Of a DNA stretch of 64,000 nucleotides, positions 43,833 to 53,760 are shown one piece after another. Each line of letters starts with the position of its first letter. Positions within the stretch are counted from its first letter, which is position 1. Below the pieces are notes generated by a model. That model had not been told where the DNA came from and searched no databases. It saw only the letters and a program-made list of their open reading frames with translations. Position numbers and translations under genes: made by a program. This stretch comes from Elymus sibiricus (lineage: Eukaryota > Streptophyta > Magnoliopsida > Poales > Poaceae), in the NCBI GenBank assembly GCA_039707655.1, contig CM077665.1:311488486-311552485 (forward strand). Reading direction: 5' to 3'.

Positions 43833-44197
43833 ACGAAATTTGATCTTGCAAGGTCCAACTGGGATAAACCCCTATTCAAAAAAAAATTGCATGCTGGCAA
43901 CTTGGAATATTTGGAAACAACATAACAAGGCCCTATTTGATGGAGTACAGGCAAGACAGCAGGACTGGATTTGATGCTCAAGTCAGATTGAGAAATCCTC
44001 CAATACAGACTGAAACCTGACAAATGTGCTTTTGTAGACAGATTACTCCCTACCATCCACTTGTAATTTTTGTTGTTTTTTTTGGTCCCAGCAACTTGCT
44101 TCTGTAACATGGACTTGTAAAGATACCCTGTAACCGTTTCTTGATAATATAGAAACAGTAGGAGTCTCTCCTGCTGTTTTAACTTGTCAACAAAAAA
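43833..44197 (+). other. LINE 3' untranslated region and A-tract
   Basis: Remnant coding text (an AWNIWKQ.NKALF.G pattern near 43900-43940) gives way to a T-rich stretch and the segment TAGGAGTCTCTCCTGCTG, a short inverted repeat typical of grass LINE 3' ends. It ends in CAAAAAA at 44191-44197. Confidence 0.65.
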
Positions 44198-44618
44198 TAT
44201 TGTCGTATACAATATATCATGACAACACTACTTATATTGTTGTCACAACATCATAAATGGACATGAATTATATTGACCACTCAGGAGACTGAGGGACTAT
44301 TCATAGTCTCCAAACATGTCAGTTCAGGCATATTCAGCCATCACGTTCTCTGTGCCAATAGGGTCCCGTCACCGCTGGTGATGTCGGGTTGAAGCTTGAA
44401 GTGAGCTTCAAACCGTTGCTCTTGATATTCATTGTATCCCAGGAATTGCTGATACAGAATAACCAGATGCTGAGATCTGAATCAATATAATGCCTTATGA
44501 TGTACAAGACCACATTTTTCTGTTAGCGGTGTGATTCCGACCAGAGGTGAGTCCTATGGTCTTGGATTACACACATTATCCCACAAGACACAAGAGCGAT
44601 CATGATGTCCATGCCCAG
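44198..44618 (-). pseudogene. copia gag, internal part
   Basis: The minus strand reads MDIMIALVSCG just after the chromovirus insertion point and VLYIIRHYIDSDL further on, matching the MDIKISL and YIIRNHLHPDL positions of grass copia Gag. Several stops and a one-base loss right at the junction are visible. It is bounded on the right by the TSD CCCAG (44614-44618) and on the left by the LINE 3' end. Confidence 0.7.
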
Positions 44619-47600
44619 TGTGACACCCTAATTTTTGGCAACTTTTTCTTTTCGAAATCTTTTTGGTTTTACTTGCATTTTGGTTGTTTTTTCAGTCAAC
44701 TATGGACTTATGACTCCTTGATTTTTGTCCAAGTAACCCAAAACCCTCATCACCTTGCCAAAACCTTTCCACACCTCTCCTGGATCAATTTCCAAATATT
44801 TAATCTTTTTCCATTAATTCTTTTCTTCCTTTGGGAAATTATGTCACCACTATGGGTTGTGAAGCAACCTATAGTTTGGATGATCAATAAAATCCCAAAC
44901 TTTTGTCACACCTTCCTGTCATCATATAATCCCATGATCTTCAAAAACATTCCATAGTCCAATACAAAATTTTGGCCAGAATAATTATTTTCTCTCTGGT
45001 CAGAATTGGCCCATTGTGAAGCAACCCCTATTTTCCTAGCTCAGAAAATTTCCAGTAAATTTCCTGAGATATTAGGGACCCTATATAGCCACAATATCCA
45101 AAAATATCATCCTGGCCAGTACAATTTTTTAGCAGCAAAATTCTGACAAGTTTCTGCTCATTCCAAACCTCTGTGAAGGGAGTACTAGCTAGAGATGCAC
45201 AATTGCTCTGAAATTTTTATGGCATGTGTGCACTACCAAATGACCCCCCTCCACCAAGTTTCATCATCAGGAGATTATCTAAATGAGTGCCACAAGCAGA
45301 TCAAATTTCTGGACCAGTATGGCAGTTTGCACAGGAACTATATTCAAAACTTTTCTAAATCCTTTCAAATTTGGCCAGTTTATAGCACTTCCAACCTAGA
45401 TCGCACTAGACATCTCCACTAGCTTCATCTCCAGCTCACCTCTCCTCCAGATCTCTCCCAAAGTTTCTGTCAGAAACTGTACTTGAGGCTACCCTTCGAA
45501 CCAGAGTGTATCTAGTCAAGCCAGTGGCACAAGGAGGCTAAGTGATCGAAGGTCGACGCCGTGGACAAGGTGCGCCAGGCTTGCGTGGCCTCCTGGTGGC
45601 CGCACCCGTGGTGAGCACGGCACTGGCATGCCAGTGCGCGCGCTCTACACGGCGCCCGCGTCGGATGTGATCGCTTCGGCTACCCCGCGTGGCCTAGCCT
45701 TGTCCTAGCATGCCGACATCTTCTCCTCCAAACCTAGGCCACTCCAGAGCCTTCCCCTCGCCGGAATCGCCCTCACCGGCCGCCACCGCAGCGCCACACT
45801 GTGACACCCGTGCGGCCATAGTGGCTGAGCCGCCGTCGTCTTCCTCCACGTGCTGCCACTGCGCGCATTAACTCCTCTGCCCTCCTCCATCACTTCGCCC
45901 CGCCTCGCGACAGCCAGCTCGCCATCCTTGCCCCGGCGACGTGGCCACAGCGCCGCCCGTTCCAGAGATCTCGCCCGAGCTCCGCCCCTACCTATAAAAG
46001 GCCGTGCCTAGCCTCTCTCAGCTCCTCACCTCTCTCCCTCCACATCCAATCGACCTCCCGAGCAGCGAGCCACGGCCGAGAGGCCCTCTGGCCTCAAACC
46101 TCACCGGAGATCCGCCGCCACCCGAGCTCTGCCGCCTCGCCATTCCACTCCTCCCCAGCCCCAACCAACTCCACCTTCGAACTCAGTGAACTTCCCTGGT
46201 CCTCCCCGAGCTCTTGCCCGACTGGAATCCTGCCGAAATCGTTGCCGCCGACGACGCCCGTAGCCTCCACCCGCCGGAGAAGAAGGGGGCGATGCCGTCC
46301 GGCCACCTTCCGACGATCCACGGGTATGGGCGTACTCGCCGTCGTACGCTGGTTCCATTCCTGCCCTCGCCGGACCTCACCACCGTCTCCATCGCCGGTG
46401 AGCATCGCCGGAGCCCCGCCCTCTCTCTGCTTACCTTCTCCCTTTCTTTTAAATCAACCGGAGGCCCCACCTGTCAACGACTCACCCCGCGCGCCGAACC
46501 GTTTTAAGTGGAGGCGCCCCTCCACTTTACATGTTCGACGTGGCCGGCTGAGTATTTTCTGATTTTTGTTTAAATTCCAGATTTGACCAGTAACTTTGAC
46601 CTGCAATAACTTTTTAAATATAAGTCCAAATCCATTGATTCTTTTTGCATTGTGTTTGTCTTGAGCTCCTTTATTTGCTGATAAATTTTGGTATTTTTCT
46701 CTTACTCACAGAATTCCTGATGAACAAAAATGTGTAATGTGACATTTTCCTTTGTTATTTTCAAATATTTTCAGAAGGAAATCTTTGTGGTTTTGAAGAC
46801 CAGGAGTTTGTGGACAACCCAACAGAGCAAGGCAAGCCAGGACACCCATTTCGTGAAGCATTTCAATAGCATTGCATATTTCAATGCATTATGTTCATTT
46901 ATTTGCTATATAATAATTTATAGTAATTAATTTAAATGCCTAGTTGCTGCCATCCTAAGTATTGTGATAAACTACTATGTTTGTTAAATGAACTTAGTTG
47001 GTTGATCTTGAGTCACCTCTCCGGGCTTATCCGTGCAACCACATTTGCCGGTATGGGACGGCCTTGACTTGGTCTGGCCCCGTGCTCTTTCACCGGTACC
47101 TCCAGACAGAGAGGGTTATGCGTGCGTGCTACCCTGATCAGGTAGGCGGCGATAACCCTGTGAGCCCAGATGAGTTTTGTGCTGGCGTCCCCGTTTGGGA
47201 CAATTTAGTTTGGCCACGACGGTGGCAGGTGTCACGAGGTGACACAGGGGCCACCCAGGGCAGGACTCCGGGGGAGGATGAATGCCGGTGGTACGATGGG
47301 AGAGTCATGAGTCAGGCAGGTTTCGTTGGAGCAACGCTGGTCCACCCGAATGGGATCACAAGGCCAGGTGCTCCATGGTGTGGGTAAAGTGCGCAACCTC
47401 TGCAGAGTGAAAAATCTATTCGAATAGCCGCGTCCACGGTATTGGACCGCCCGTCCAGACCTCACTAGGTGGTCAACCGTAACAGTGTTAATAATGATGG
47501 GAGAACTCGTCTTGTGTTCGGAAGTACTCGATGGCTTATGAGTATTCCGTGGGTTGTGAGACAACCCGAAAGAGAGTAAGTTGATAACTGATGACAGTAA

Positions 47601-48054
47601 GTGAATCACTTCAGAATTTAACATGTTGATTGCCATGCTATTGTTTGCTGCATTACTTGGTTGTCGTGAGCTTGCGAGTACATTCAAAGTACTCACCTGG
47701 CGTATCATGCCAGATGCAGGAGAAGCCGAGGACGGAGGTCCCAATGGTTCGTGCTACGCTAACTAGGCTGTGTCCTCAGCAGTGTCCCGGTGGATGGAGT
47801 TTTCGCTATGTTTTGCTACGCCGTAGAATTACTTAGTAGTTTCGAGGCCCTGCTATGTTTCATAAATAATGTAGATATTGTCACAGCACCAGGTGTGCCT
47901 TTGTCCTCGCTATCGATGTAAAATATGAGCTTTTACCCAAAGTTTATCAATAAAGTTCAGTTCTGTTCTGTTCCAAGTTGTTGTGTGTTTCCAGAAGACA
48001 TGATCTCTGGGTTGGAAACACTGGTAATCCGGTTCGCTGAGCCGGGGTGCCACA
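44619..48054 (+). mobile_element. 5' LTR of the chromovirus (3436 bp)
   Basis: It begins TGTGACACCCTAATTTTTGG and ends GGGGTGCCACA. A TATA box (CTATAAAAGG) lies at 45992-46001 in a GC-rich segment, and an AATAAA signal at 47949-47954 lies near the 3' end. The sequence between them (about 46000-46560) is C-rich and open in several frames but has no recognisable domain. Confidence 0.93.
45993..46000 (+). promoter_or_regulatory. TATA box of the chromovirus 5' LTR
   Basis: TATAAAAG in CCTACCTATAAAAGGCCGTG, followed by a pyrimidine-rich stretch (CTCTCTCAGCTCCTCACC) typical of plant transcription starts. The same arrangement is in the 3' LTR at 55138-55145. It probably marks the U3/R boundary. Confidence 0.75.
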
Positions 48055-48059
48055 ACGCT

Positions 48060-48071
48060 TGGTATTAGAGC
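48060..48071 (+). promoter_or_regulatory. Primer binding site of the chromovirus
   Basis: TGGTATTAGAGC begins five bases after the LTR. It matches the initiator tRNA-Met site TGGTATCAGAGC except for one C-to-T change. Confidence 0.85.
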
Positions 48072-48220
48072 CGTGCTGACTGTAGGACACCCTAGTTAAC
48101 CCGCGCTAGAACCACGATTAGTGTAGGGCTTTGAGTGTGCATCTTGCTTGCTGCATTTGATTGTTGCATGGCATGCATCATGATTTATTGTTTTACTAAC
48201 CGTTGGCATTGTGAGTGTAG

Positions 48221-49057
48221 ATGGCACTAGTTCCGTACCACTACCATCATGAGCCAGCACTGTTCACTTTTCCTGTACTGCTCCGTAACGTCTGGCTTCG
48301 ACTGTACCCCAACGGTGAAGATCCAGTGTACCAGGTGTTTCGGGAGCAGCTTGCCGAGTCAGTATACGAGTATCACGCAGAGGCTTTCCTGACCGCGAGC
48401 TCAGATATTGGTAGCTATTCTCGCTCTTCTAAGGGCGGAACGGCTTCTACTCCGGAGCTGGCGATCCAGTTTGCTGCGATGGAGGCTCTCACTGACTTGC
48501 GCTTCCACGAGGTCGAGATGCAGGCTCATCCAGGTTTCTTTCACTACCCCACCCTGTCGCCTACGATAGGGTGAGTCATTTTCGCGCCAGTTGACCCGGC
48601 GAGTGATCGTGCGACTGGTGTTCTATCTCGTTATCTGAACGCCAGTTATCGTATGATCATTTCCTTGGCTAAGGAGTTGTCTCGTGTCCAGGAGGCACTT
48701 GCGGCTGCGACTGCAGTACCATCTTCACCCTAGCCTACATTCCCACCTATGTGTCCACCACCAGTTCCACCTCCACATAGGCTTGATACTCCTTCTAGCT
48801 CTACCGCGCCACCAGACTTTTCGTCTAGTAGCCGACGTGAGACCCCGGCAGAGTGGGCCTCACTCCTAGCCACTCCAGCTGCTCCGATGCTGAGGCGTCG
48901 TGCTCCTTCTTCCTCGGAAGGAGAACCGTCCCAACAGCGTCGCCGCGCTTCCTTTGATCCGGAGGATGTGATCCATATTATCAGTTCCGATTCCGACTCA
49001 GGATCAGATGACGAGGAGTCTTCAGTTTGGCAGTGTTCGTGCCACCCGCACCACTAG
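48221..49057 (+). pseudogene. Accessory ORF upstream of gag (function unknown)
   Basis: A single reading frame of about 278 codons lies between the primer site and gag, broken only by TGA at 48572-48574 and TAG at 48731-48733. It starts MALVPYHYHHEPALFTFP. The first half is globular-looking (VYQVFREQLAESVYEYHAEAFL, AAMEALTDLRFHEVEMQAHP). A helical stretch follows (YRMIISLAKELSRVQEALAAA), then a Pro/Ser-rich linker and an acidic tail (IISSDSDSGSDDEESS). No known retroviral domain is visible. I recall similar hypothetical proteins next to grass chromoviruses but no assigned role. Start and end codons are clear. Confidence 0.65.
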
Positions 49058-49293
49058 AGTGGAGGCTGGAGTTGTTGTGCATGCATCTTCGCATATGTCA
49101 ACTGCCATATGAGCAGTCTAGCCATGATATCCCCCTACTAGCTTGCCATGTATGATGTTGGGTTATCTTGTATAATTATGTTGTTTGCTTTATTCGCCTT
49201 TTTCATGCATTTTCTTTCTGGTGTCATATTACTGTGTTTCCCTTATGGATGTTGCTCATCGATTCGGTATTTTGCAATGGGAACAAATTTAGG

Positions 49294-50448
49294 ATGAAGA
49301 GAGCTAGTAGCCAAGGCGGCGAAGGAACCCCCGTTCGTCGATCCGCCAGGCAAGCAGGACAACCACCAGAAGACTTACCACCTCCACCACCTCAAGCGCC
49401 GACCACTGATCAGATCATGAGGATGTTTGAAGAGAAAAGAAACCAGGATCTCATGGAATTTTTGAAAAGTATGCAGACTATGGTGAGCCAGAACAACAAC
49501 CATGGAACACACTCTAAGTTGTCTGACTTCCAACGCACCAAGCCACCCAGTTTCGGTCAAGCTGTGGACCCTATAGAAGCTGATGACTGGCTGAGGACCA
49601 TGGAAAAGAAGCTGGACATAGCCCACTGTGAAGAATCAAATAAGGTTCCTTTTGTCACTCACTACCTAGAAGGGCCAGCGGCTATATGGTGGGACAACAC
49701 AAAAACAACGTGGCCTTCTGGAGAAGATATTTCCTGGGAGAAGTTCAAGGAGCTATTCCGCAAGTATCATATCCATACAGGCATAATGAAGGTGAAGCAA
49801 AGGGAGTTCCTTGCTCTTACACAAGGAAATATGTCCGTGGGGGAGTATCTGAACAAGTTCAACAATCTGGCACGATACTCTACCCATGACGTGTCCACCG
49901 AAGAAAGGAAGATAGATCGATTCCTAGGAGGACTAAATCACGCCCTCCGTTGTCAGCTCTGTATGCTGGACTTTCCGGACTTCCAGACTTTGGTGAACAA
50001 GGCTTTCATAGCTGAACGAGAGCATAAGTCCGGATATGATGACCGCAAGCGGAAGTTTGAACCCAAGAAGGATAACCGCGAGCAGTTTGTGCAGAAGCCA
50101 CGCACCCGGCAGCCAGGCCCATCTGAATACAAGCCCACATGGAGCAATGGCAACAACAACAATAAGACGGTTAGCCAGAATAAGACCTTCGGCAAACAGC
50201 CGGTGATAGAGGACTGCCGCCGCAATAACACCTGCTTTACTTGCGGCCAAAGCGGACACTATTCCAAGCAGTGCCCTGCCAACAACGGGAAGCCATCCTC
50301 CGATTTCAAGCCGCAGGTCAACACTATTGGACGACGCCCCAATCATAACTTCTGCCACGGACGCGTCCATCATATCTTCGCTGAGGAAGCCTGCGAAGCA
50401 CCAGACGTAGTCATTGGTATGTTTTTGTTAACGACATACCTGCAGTAA
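49294..50448 (+). pseudogene. Chromovirus gag (capsid and zinc knuckle)
   Basis: I place the start at the ATG of 49294 (MKRASSQGGEGTPVRRSARQ) although the frame is open from 49168. Capsid motifs include FQRTKPPSFGQAVDPIEADDWL, FVTHYLEGPAAIWW, WEKFKELFRKYHI, FLALTQGNMSVGEYLNKFNNLARYS and FLGGLNHALR. A CCHC knuckle, CFTCGQSGHYSKQC, lies at about 50233-50274. The frame ends early at 50446-50448 because a T-run (50422-50426) appears one base short; relatives continue straight into protease. Capsid residues are otherwise intact. Confidence 0.88.
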
Positions 50449-51734
50449 TTTTATTTGATTCTGGAGCTTCTCATTCGTTTATTTCGCGGAGTTTTGCCAC
50501 CTTGCACAAATTTTCCCCTTCGCTTTTGGATAATATCATGGTGGTACAATCCCCTGGCTCCTTGCTCAGAACAAATCTGATATATAAAGGTCTGGAAATT
50601 TCGATACATGGAGTTAAATTTCCAGCTACACTTGTTGCCATTGAATCCCCTGGATTGGATGTAATACTGGGGATGGACTGGTTGACACCACATCAGGTGT
50701 GCATCAACTGTGCCACCAGGACAGTGACACTAGTTAATCCGGCAGGACAAACAGTCCAATTCCTTGCCAGCAAGATGATGTCAAGAAAAGGAATGGCATA
50801 CCAAGCTACCGGTACGGATATGAACTTGATTCCGGTAGTTTGCGAATTTCCGGATGTATTTCCCGAGGAACTACCAGGGATGCCACCCGACCGGGAATTA
50901 GAGTTTGCAATTGAGGTGATTCCCGGTACTGCCCCGATCTACAAGAAATACTATTGTATGCCGATCCAAGAGCTGGTGGAATTAAAGAAGCAGTTGGATG
51001 AGTTGCTGCAAAAAGGGTATATCCGCCCAAGCATCTCGCCATGGGGATCACCCGTACTGTTTGTCAAGAAGAAGGATGGAAGTCTATGAATGTGCGTAGA
51101 CTATCGCCAGCTGAATGAGGTAACCATCAAGAATAAATACCCGCTTCCTCACATTGATGATTTGTTCGACCAGCTGAACGGAGCATGGGTATTCTCCAAG
51201 ATTGACCTCTGAATCGGGTATCATCAGCTAAAAATCAGAAAAGAGGATATACCCAAGACAGCTTTCACCACCCGATATGGTCTGTATGAGTTTACAGTCA
51301 TGTCATTTGGGCTGACGAATGCTCCAGCTTATTTCATGAGCATGATGAACAAGGTCTTCATGGATTTCCTGGACAAATTCATGGTGGTATTCATCGATGA
51401 TATCCTGATATATTCCAAGGATGAAGAAGAGCACAAACAACACCTCCGTGCTGTCCTGGAAAGGTTAAGGGCCCATCGTCTGTACGCCAAATTCAGTAAG
51501 TGTGAATTTTGGTTAAAGGAGGTGGGATTTCTGGGGCATATTCTATTAGAACAAGGAGTAGCCGTCGACCCCAGCAAAGTAACTGTAGTACTGAATTGGA
51601 AGAACCCAGCCTCGGTGACCGAAGTCCGTAGCTTTCTGGGATTGGCAGGCTATTACCGTCGTTTCATAGAAGGCTTCTCCAAGATAGCTAAGCCACTGAC
51701 AGAATTGTTAAAGAAAAATCAAAGGTTTGTCTAG
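50449..51734 (+). pseudogene. Chromovirus protease and reverse transcriptase
   Basis: The protease active site FDSGASHSF lies at about 50454-50481, followed by VILGMDWL. RT shows [73 protein letters not shown] and the catalytic FIDDILIYS (about 51389-51415). In-frame stops are TGA 51087-51089 and 51210-51212, both where relatives have Arg (CGA), and TAG 51732-51734 where relatives have Trp. The rest is open, so decay is by point changes. Confidence 0.9.
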
Positions 51735-52142
51735 ACGGCGGAGTGTGACAGCAGCTTCCTAGAGCTAAAGACAAGGCTAACTACAGCACCTGTCTTAGTT
51801 CTTCCAGACATCCACAAGAGCTTTGATATATATTGCGATGCTTCCAGACGTGGAATCGGCTGCGTGTTAATGCAAGAAGGAAAGGTTGTAGCATATGCAT
51901 CCAGACAGCTACGACCTCACGAAGAAAACTACCCCACACATGATCTGGAATTAGCAGCCGTGGTTCATGCCTTGAAGATTTGGAGGCATTACCTCATTGG
52001 ACAGTGTTGTGAAATATACACGGACCATAAGAGTCTCAAGTATATTTTCACCCAACCTGACCTGAATCTCAGGCAGTGAAGATGGCTTGAACTAGTCAAG
52101 GACTATGACATTGGAATAAACTATCATCCGGGAAAGGCTAAT
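51735..52142 (+). pseudogene. Chromovirus RNase H
   Basis: The domain has [17 protein letters not shown] (catalytic Asp region), [30 protein letters not shown] (Glu) and [11 protein letters not shown] (Asp). One TGA (52077-52079) falls where relatives have Arg before WLEL. It removes the RNA strand of the RNA-DNA hybrid during replication. Confidence 0.88.
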
Positions 52143-53486
52143 GTGGTCGCTGATGCTCTTAGCAGAAAACAAGTCACAGTGAATGCACTACTTGGAAGTA
52201 TCCATCCAAGGTTACAAGAAGAGTTCGCTAAGCTCAATATGGTGCTATGCGGCCCAATTATCCCGGATACCTTGGAAATTACTCCAACACTTATGGAAGA
52301 AATTAAAGAAGCTCAAAAACCAGATGAAGGAATAAAAGAGATCAAGGAACTGATTCCGAAAGGGAAGGCCAAGTCCTTCCATGTGGATGACCAAGGCACC
52401 TTATGGTTTGAGAAACGGATATGTGTGCCCAACCAGAACAATCTGAGACAGCTAATACTCAGAGAAGCTCATGAGTCTGCGTATTCTATCCACCCGGGAG
52501 GCACAAAGATGTATCAGGATCTGAGAGAAACCTTTTGGTGGCTAGGGATGCGAAAGGACATAGCATACTATGTCGCCTGCTGCGATATCTGCAACAAAGT
52601 CAAGGCTGAACACCAGAAACCCGCTGGGCTACTACAACCTTTACCAGTTCCCCAGTGGAAATGGGATGACATATGCATGGACTTCATTGTTGGACTGCCC
52701 AGGTCAACAAAAGGCAATGATGCTATCTGGGTCATTGTGGATATACTCACAAAAGTGGCTCACTTTATTCCGGTAAAGACCACTTTTAACGTAAACCAGC
52801 TTGCACAACTCTACATGTCCCGGATAGTAAGTCTTCATGGAGTACCCAAGTCTATCACCTCAAATAGGGGCTCCTTATTCACCTCAGCATTCTGGTTGCG
52901 ATTGCACCAAGCTTTGGGAACCATGCTGAAGCATAGCACGGCGTACCATCCGCAGACAGATGGACAGACCGAACGAGTAAACCAGATATTGGAAGATATG
53001 CTTCGGTCCTGTGCTCTCACCCATGGACCCAAATGGGAAGATAGCCTACCCTATGCGGAATTTTCTTATAACAACAGTTATCAGTCAAGTCTCAAGATGT
53101 CACCATTTGAAGCACTATATGGGCGGAAGTGCCGCACCCCATTGAATTGGTCCCAGACAGGAGATAGCCGTATCTTTGGCACGGACTTGATGCTCGAGGC
53201 TGAGCAGCAGGTCAAGGATATTCAGGAGCGTCTTCGAGCAGCCAAGTCCCGCCAAAAGAGCTACTATGACCCAAAGCACCGAGAAGTGACTTTTGAGCCC
53301 GGAGAATATGCTTACCTTCGAGTAACCCCCATGAAGGGAGTAAAGAGGTTTCATACTCGGGGAAAGCTTGCACCAAGATACATCGGTCTCTTTCCAGTAA
53401 TTGCTAGGAAAGACAGGGTAGCATATCAGTTGGAGCAACCACCGGAGTTATCTGATATTCATGATGTTTCCACATATCACAGTTAA
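52143..53486 (+). pseudogene. Chromovirus integrase
   Basis: The 447-codon frame holds the HHCC zinc region (HESAYSIHPGGTKMYQDL.. CCDICNK), the catalytic core with MDFIVGLPRS (first Asp), SITSNRGSLF (second Asp replaced by Asn, codon 52863-52865) and HPQTDGQTERVNQ (Glu), and the C-terminal PRYIGLFPVIARKDRVAYQLE (GPY/F-type module). The D-to-N change should abolish strand transfer. The frame ends early (53484-53486) because a T-run at 53467-53469 appears one base short, cutting off the chromodomain. Confidence 0.9.
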
Positions 53487-53757
53487 GAAAGTGCATTGCA
53501 CCACCGATCAAACAAGCGGATATGAGTGAGCTAGAACTCGCTAAGGATCTGACCTATGAAGAGAAACCTATCAGAATCTTGGATGAGATGGAAAGGACTA
53601 CCAGGAGTAAGGTGATCAAGTTTTACAAGGTATTGTGGGAGCACCATACTGAGGAAGAGGCTACCTGGGAAAGAGAAGATTTTCTAAGACCCGCATACCC
53701 GCACTTGTTCCCTGAGCAACCGAATCTTGAGGACGAGATTCATCCTAAGGGGGGTAG
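53487..53757 (+). pseudogene. Chromodomain-like C-terminal tail of integrase
   Basis: After the frameshift the frame reads ELAKDLTYEEKPIRILDEMERTTRSKVIKFYKVLWEHHTEEEATWEREDFLR, the chromodomain-type motif of Tekay-like elements (aromatic residues and W near the end). In the family this module is thought to direct integration to particular chromatin. It lies just before the polypurine tract, and its frame stays open across the LTR border into FVTP. Confidence 0.82.
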
Positions 53758-53760
53758 GTT
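53746..53760 (+). promoter_or_regulatory. Polypurine tract of the chromovirus
   Basis: AAGGGGGGTAGG lies immediately before the 3' LTR. Such purine runs resist RNase H and prime plus-strand DNA synthesis. Confidence 0.85.

Larger units (their letters stand above)
19098..44197 (+). mobile_element. L1-type LINE retrotransposon, split by two LTR elements
   Basis: The LINE consists of 19098-21449, 31147-31395 and 39722-44197, about 7.1 kb once the insertions and one TSD copy each are removed. It has an ORF1 with CCHC zinc knuckles, an ORF2 with endonuclease, RT and a C-terminal zinc region, and a 3' end with a short A-tract (44192-44197). The TSD is uncertain: ATATTGT occurs at 19091-19097 and 44197-44203. 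It interrupts the copia element between gag and the region before integrase. Its start is approximate because LINE 5' ends lack a fixed signature. Confidence 0.8.

Noticed and set aside
19098..44197. Reverse transcriptase with YADD considered as a retron or diversity-generating element
   Set aside because: APE endonuclease, CCHC ORF1, zinc C-terminus and A-tract place it firmly in the plant L1-type LINEs.
45187..45500. Short open frames with Met starts in the LTR (also 54338-54625)
   Set aside because: Both copies lie at the same LTR position upstream of the TATA box, with no domain; treated as chance frames.
46004..46562. Overlapping long open frames in the GC-rich part of the chromovirus 5' LTR (repeated at 54995-55707)
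   Set aside because: They occur on both strands and in several frames because the segment is C- and G-rich and poor in stops; they are Pro/Arg low-complexity text and lie inside the LTR.
48059..48075. tRNA-like sequence near TTGGTATTAGAGC (also at 3710, 7861, 12300, 29703 and 60915)
   Set aside because: These are primer binding sites complementary to tRNA ends only; no cloverleaf follows.
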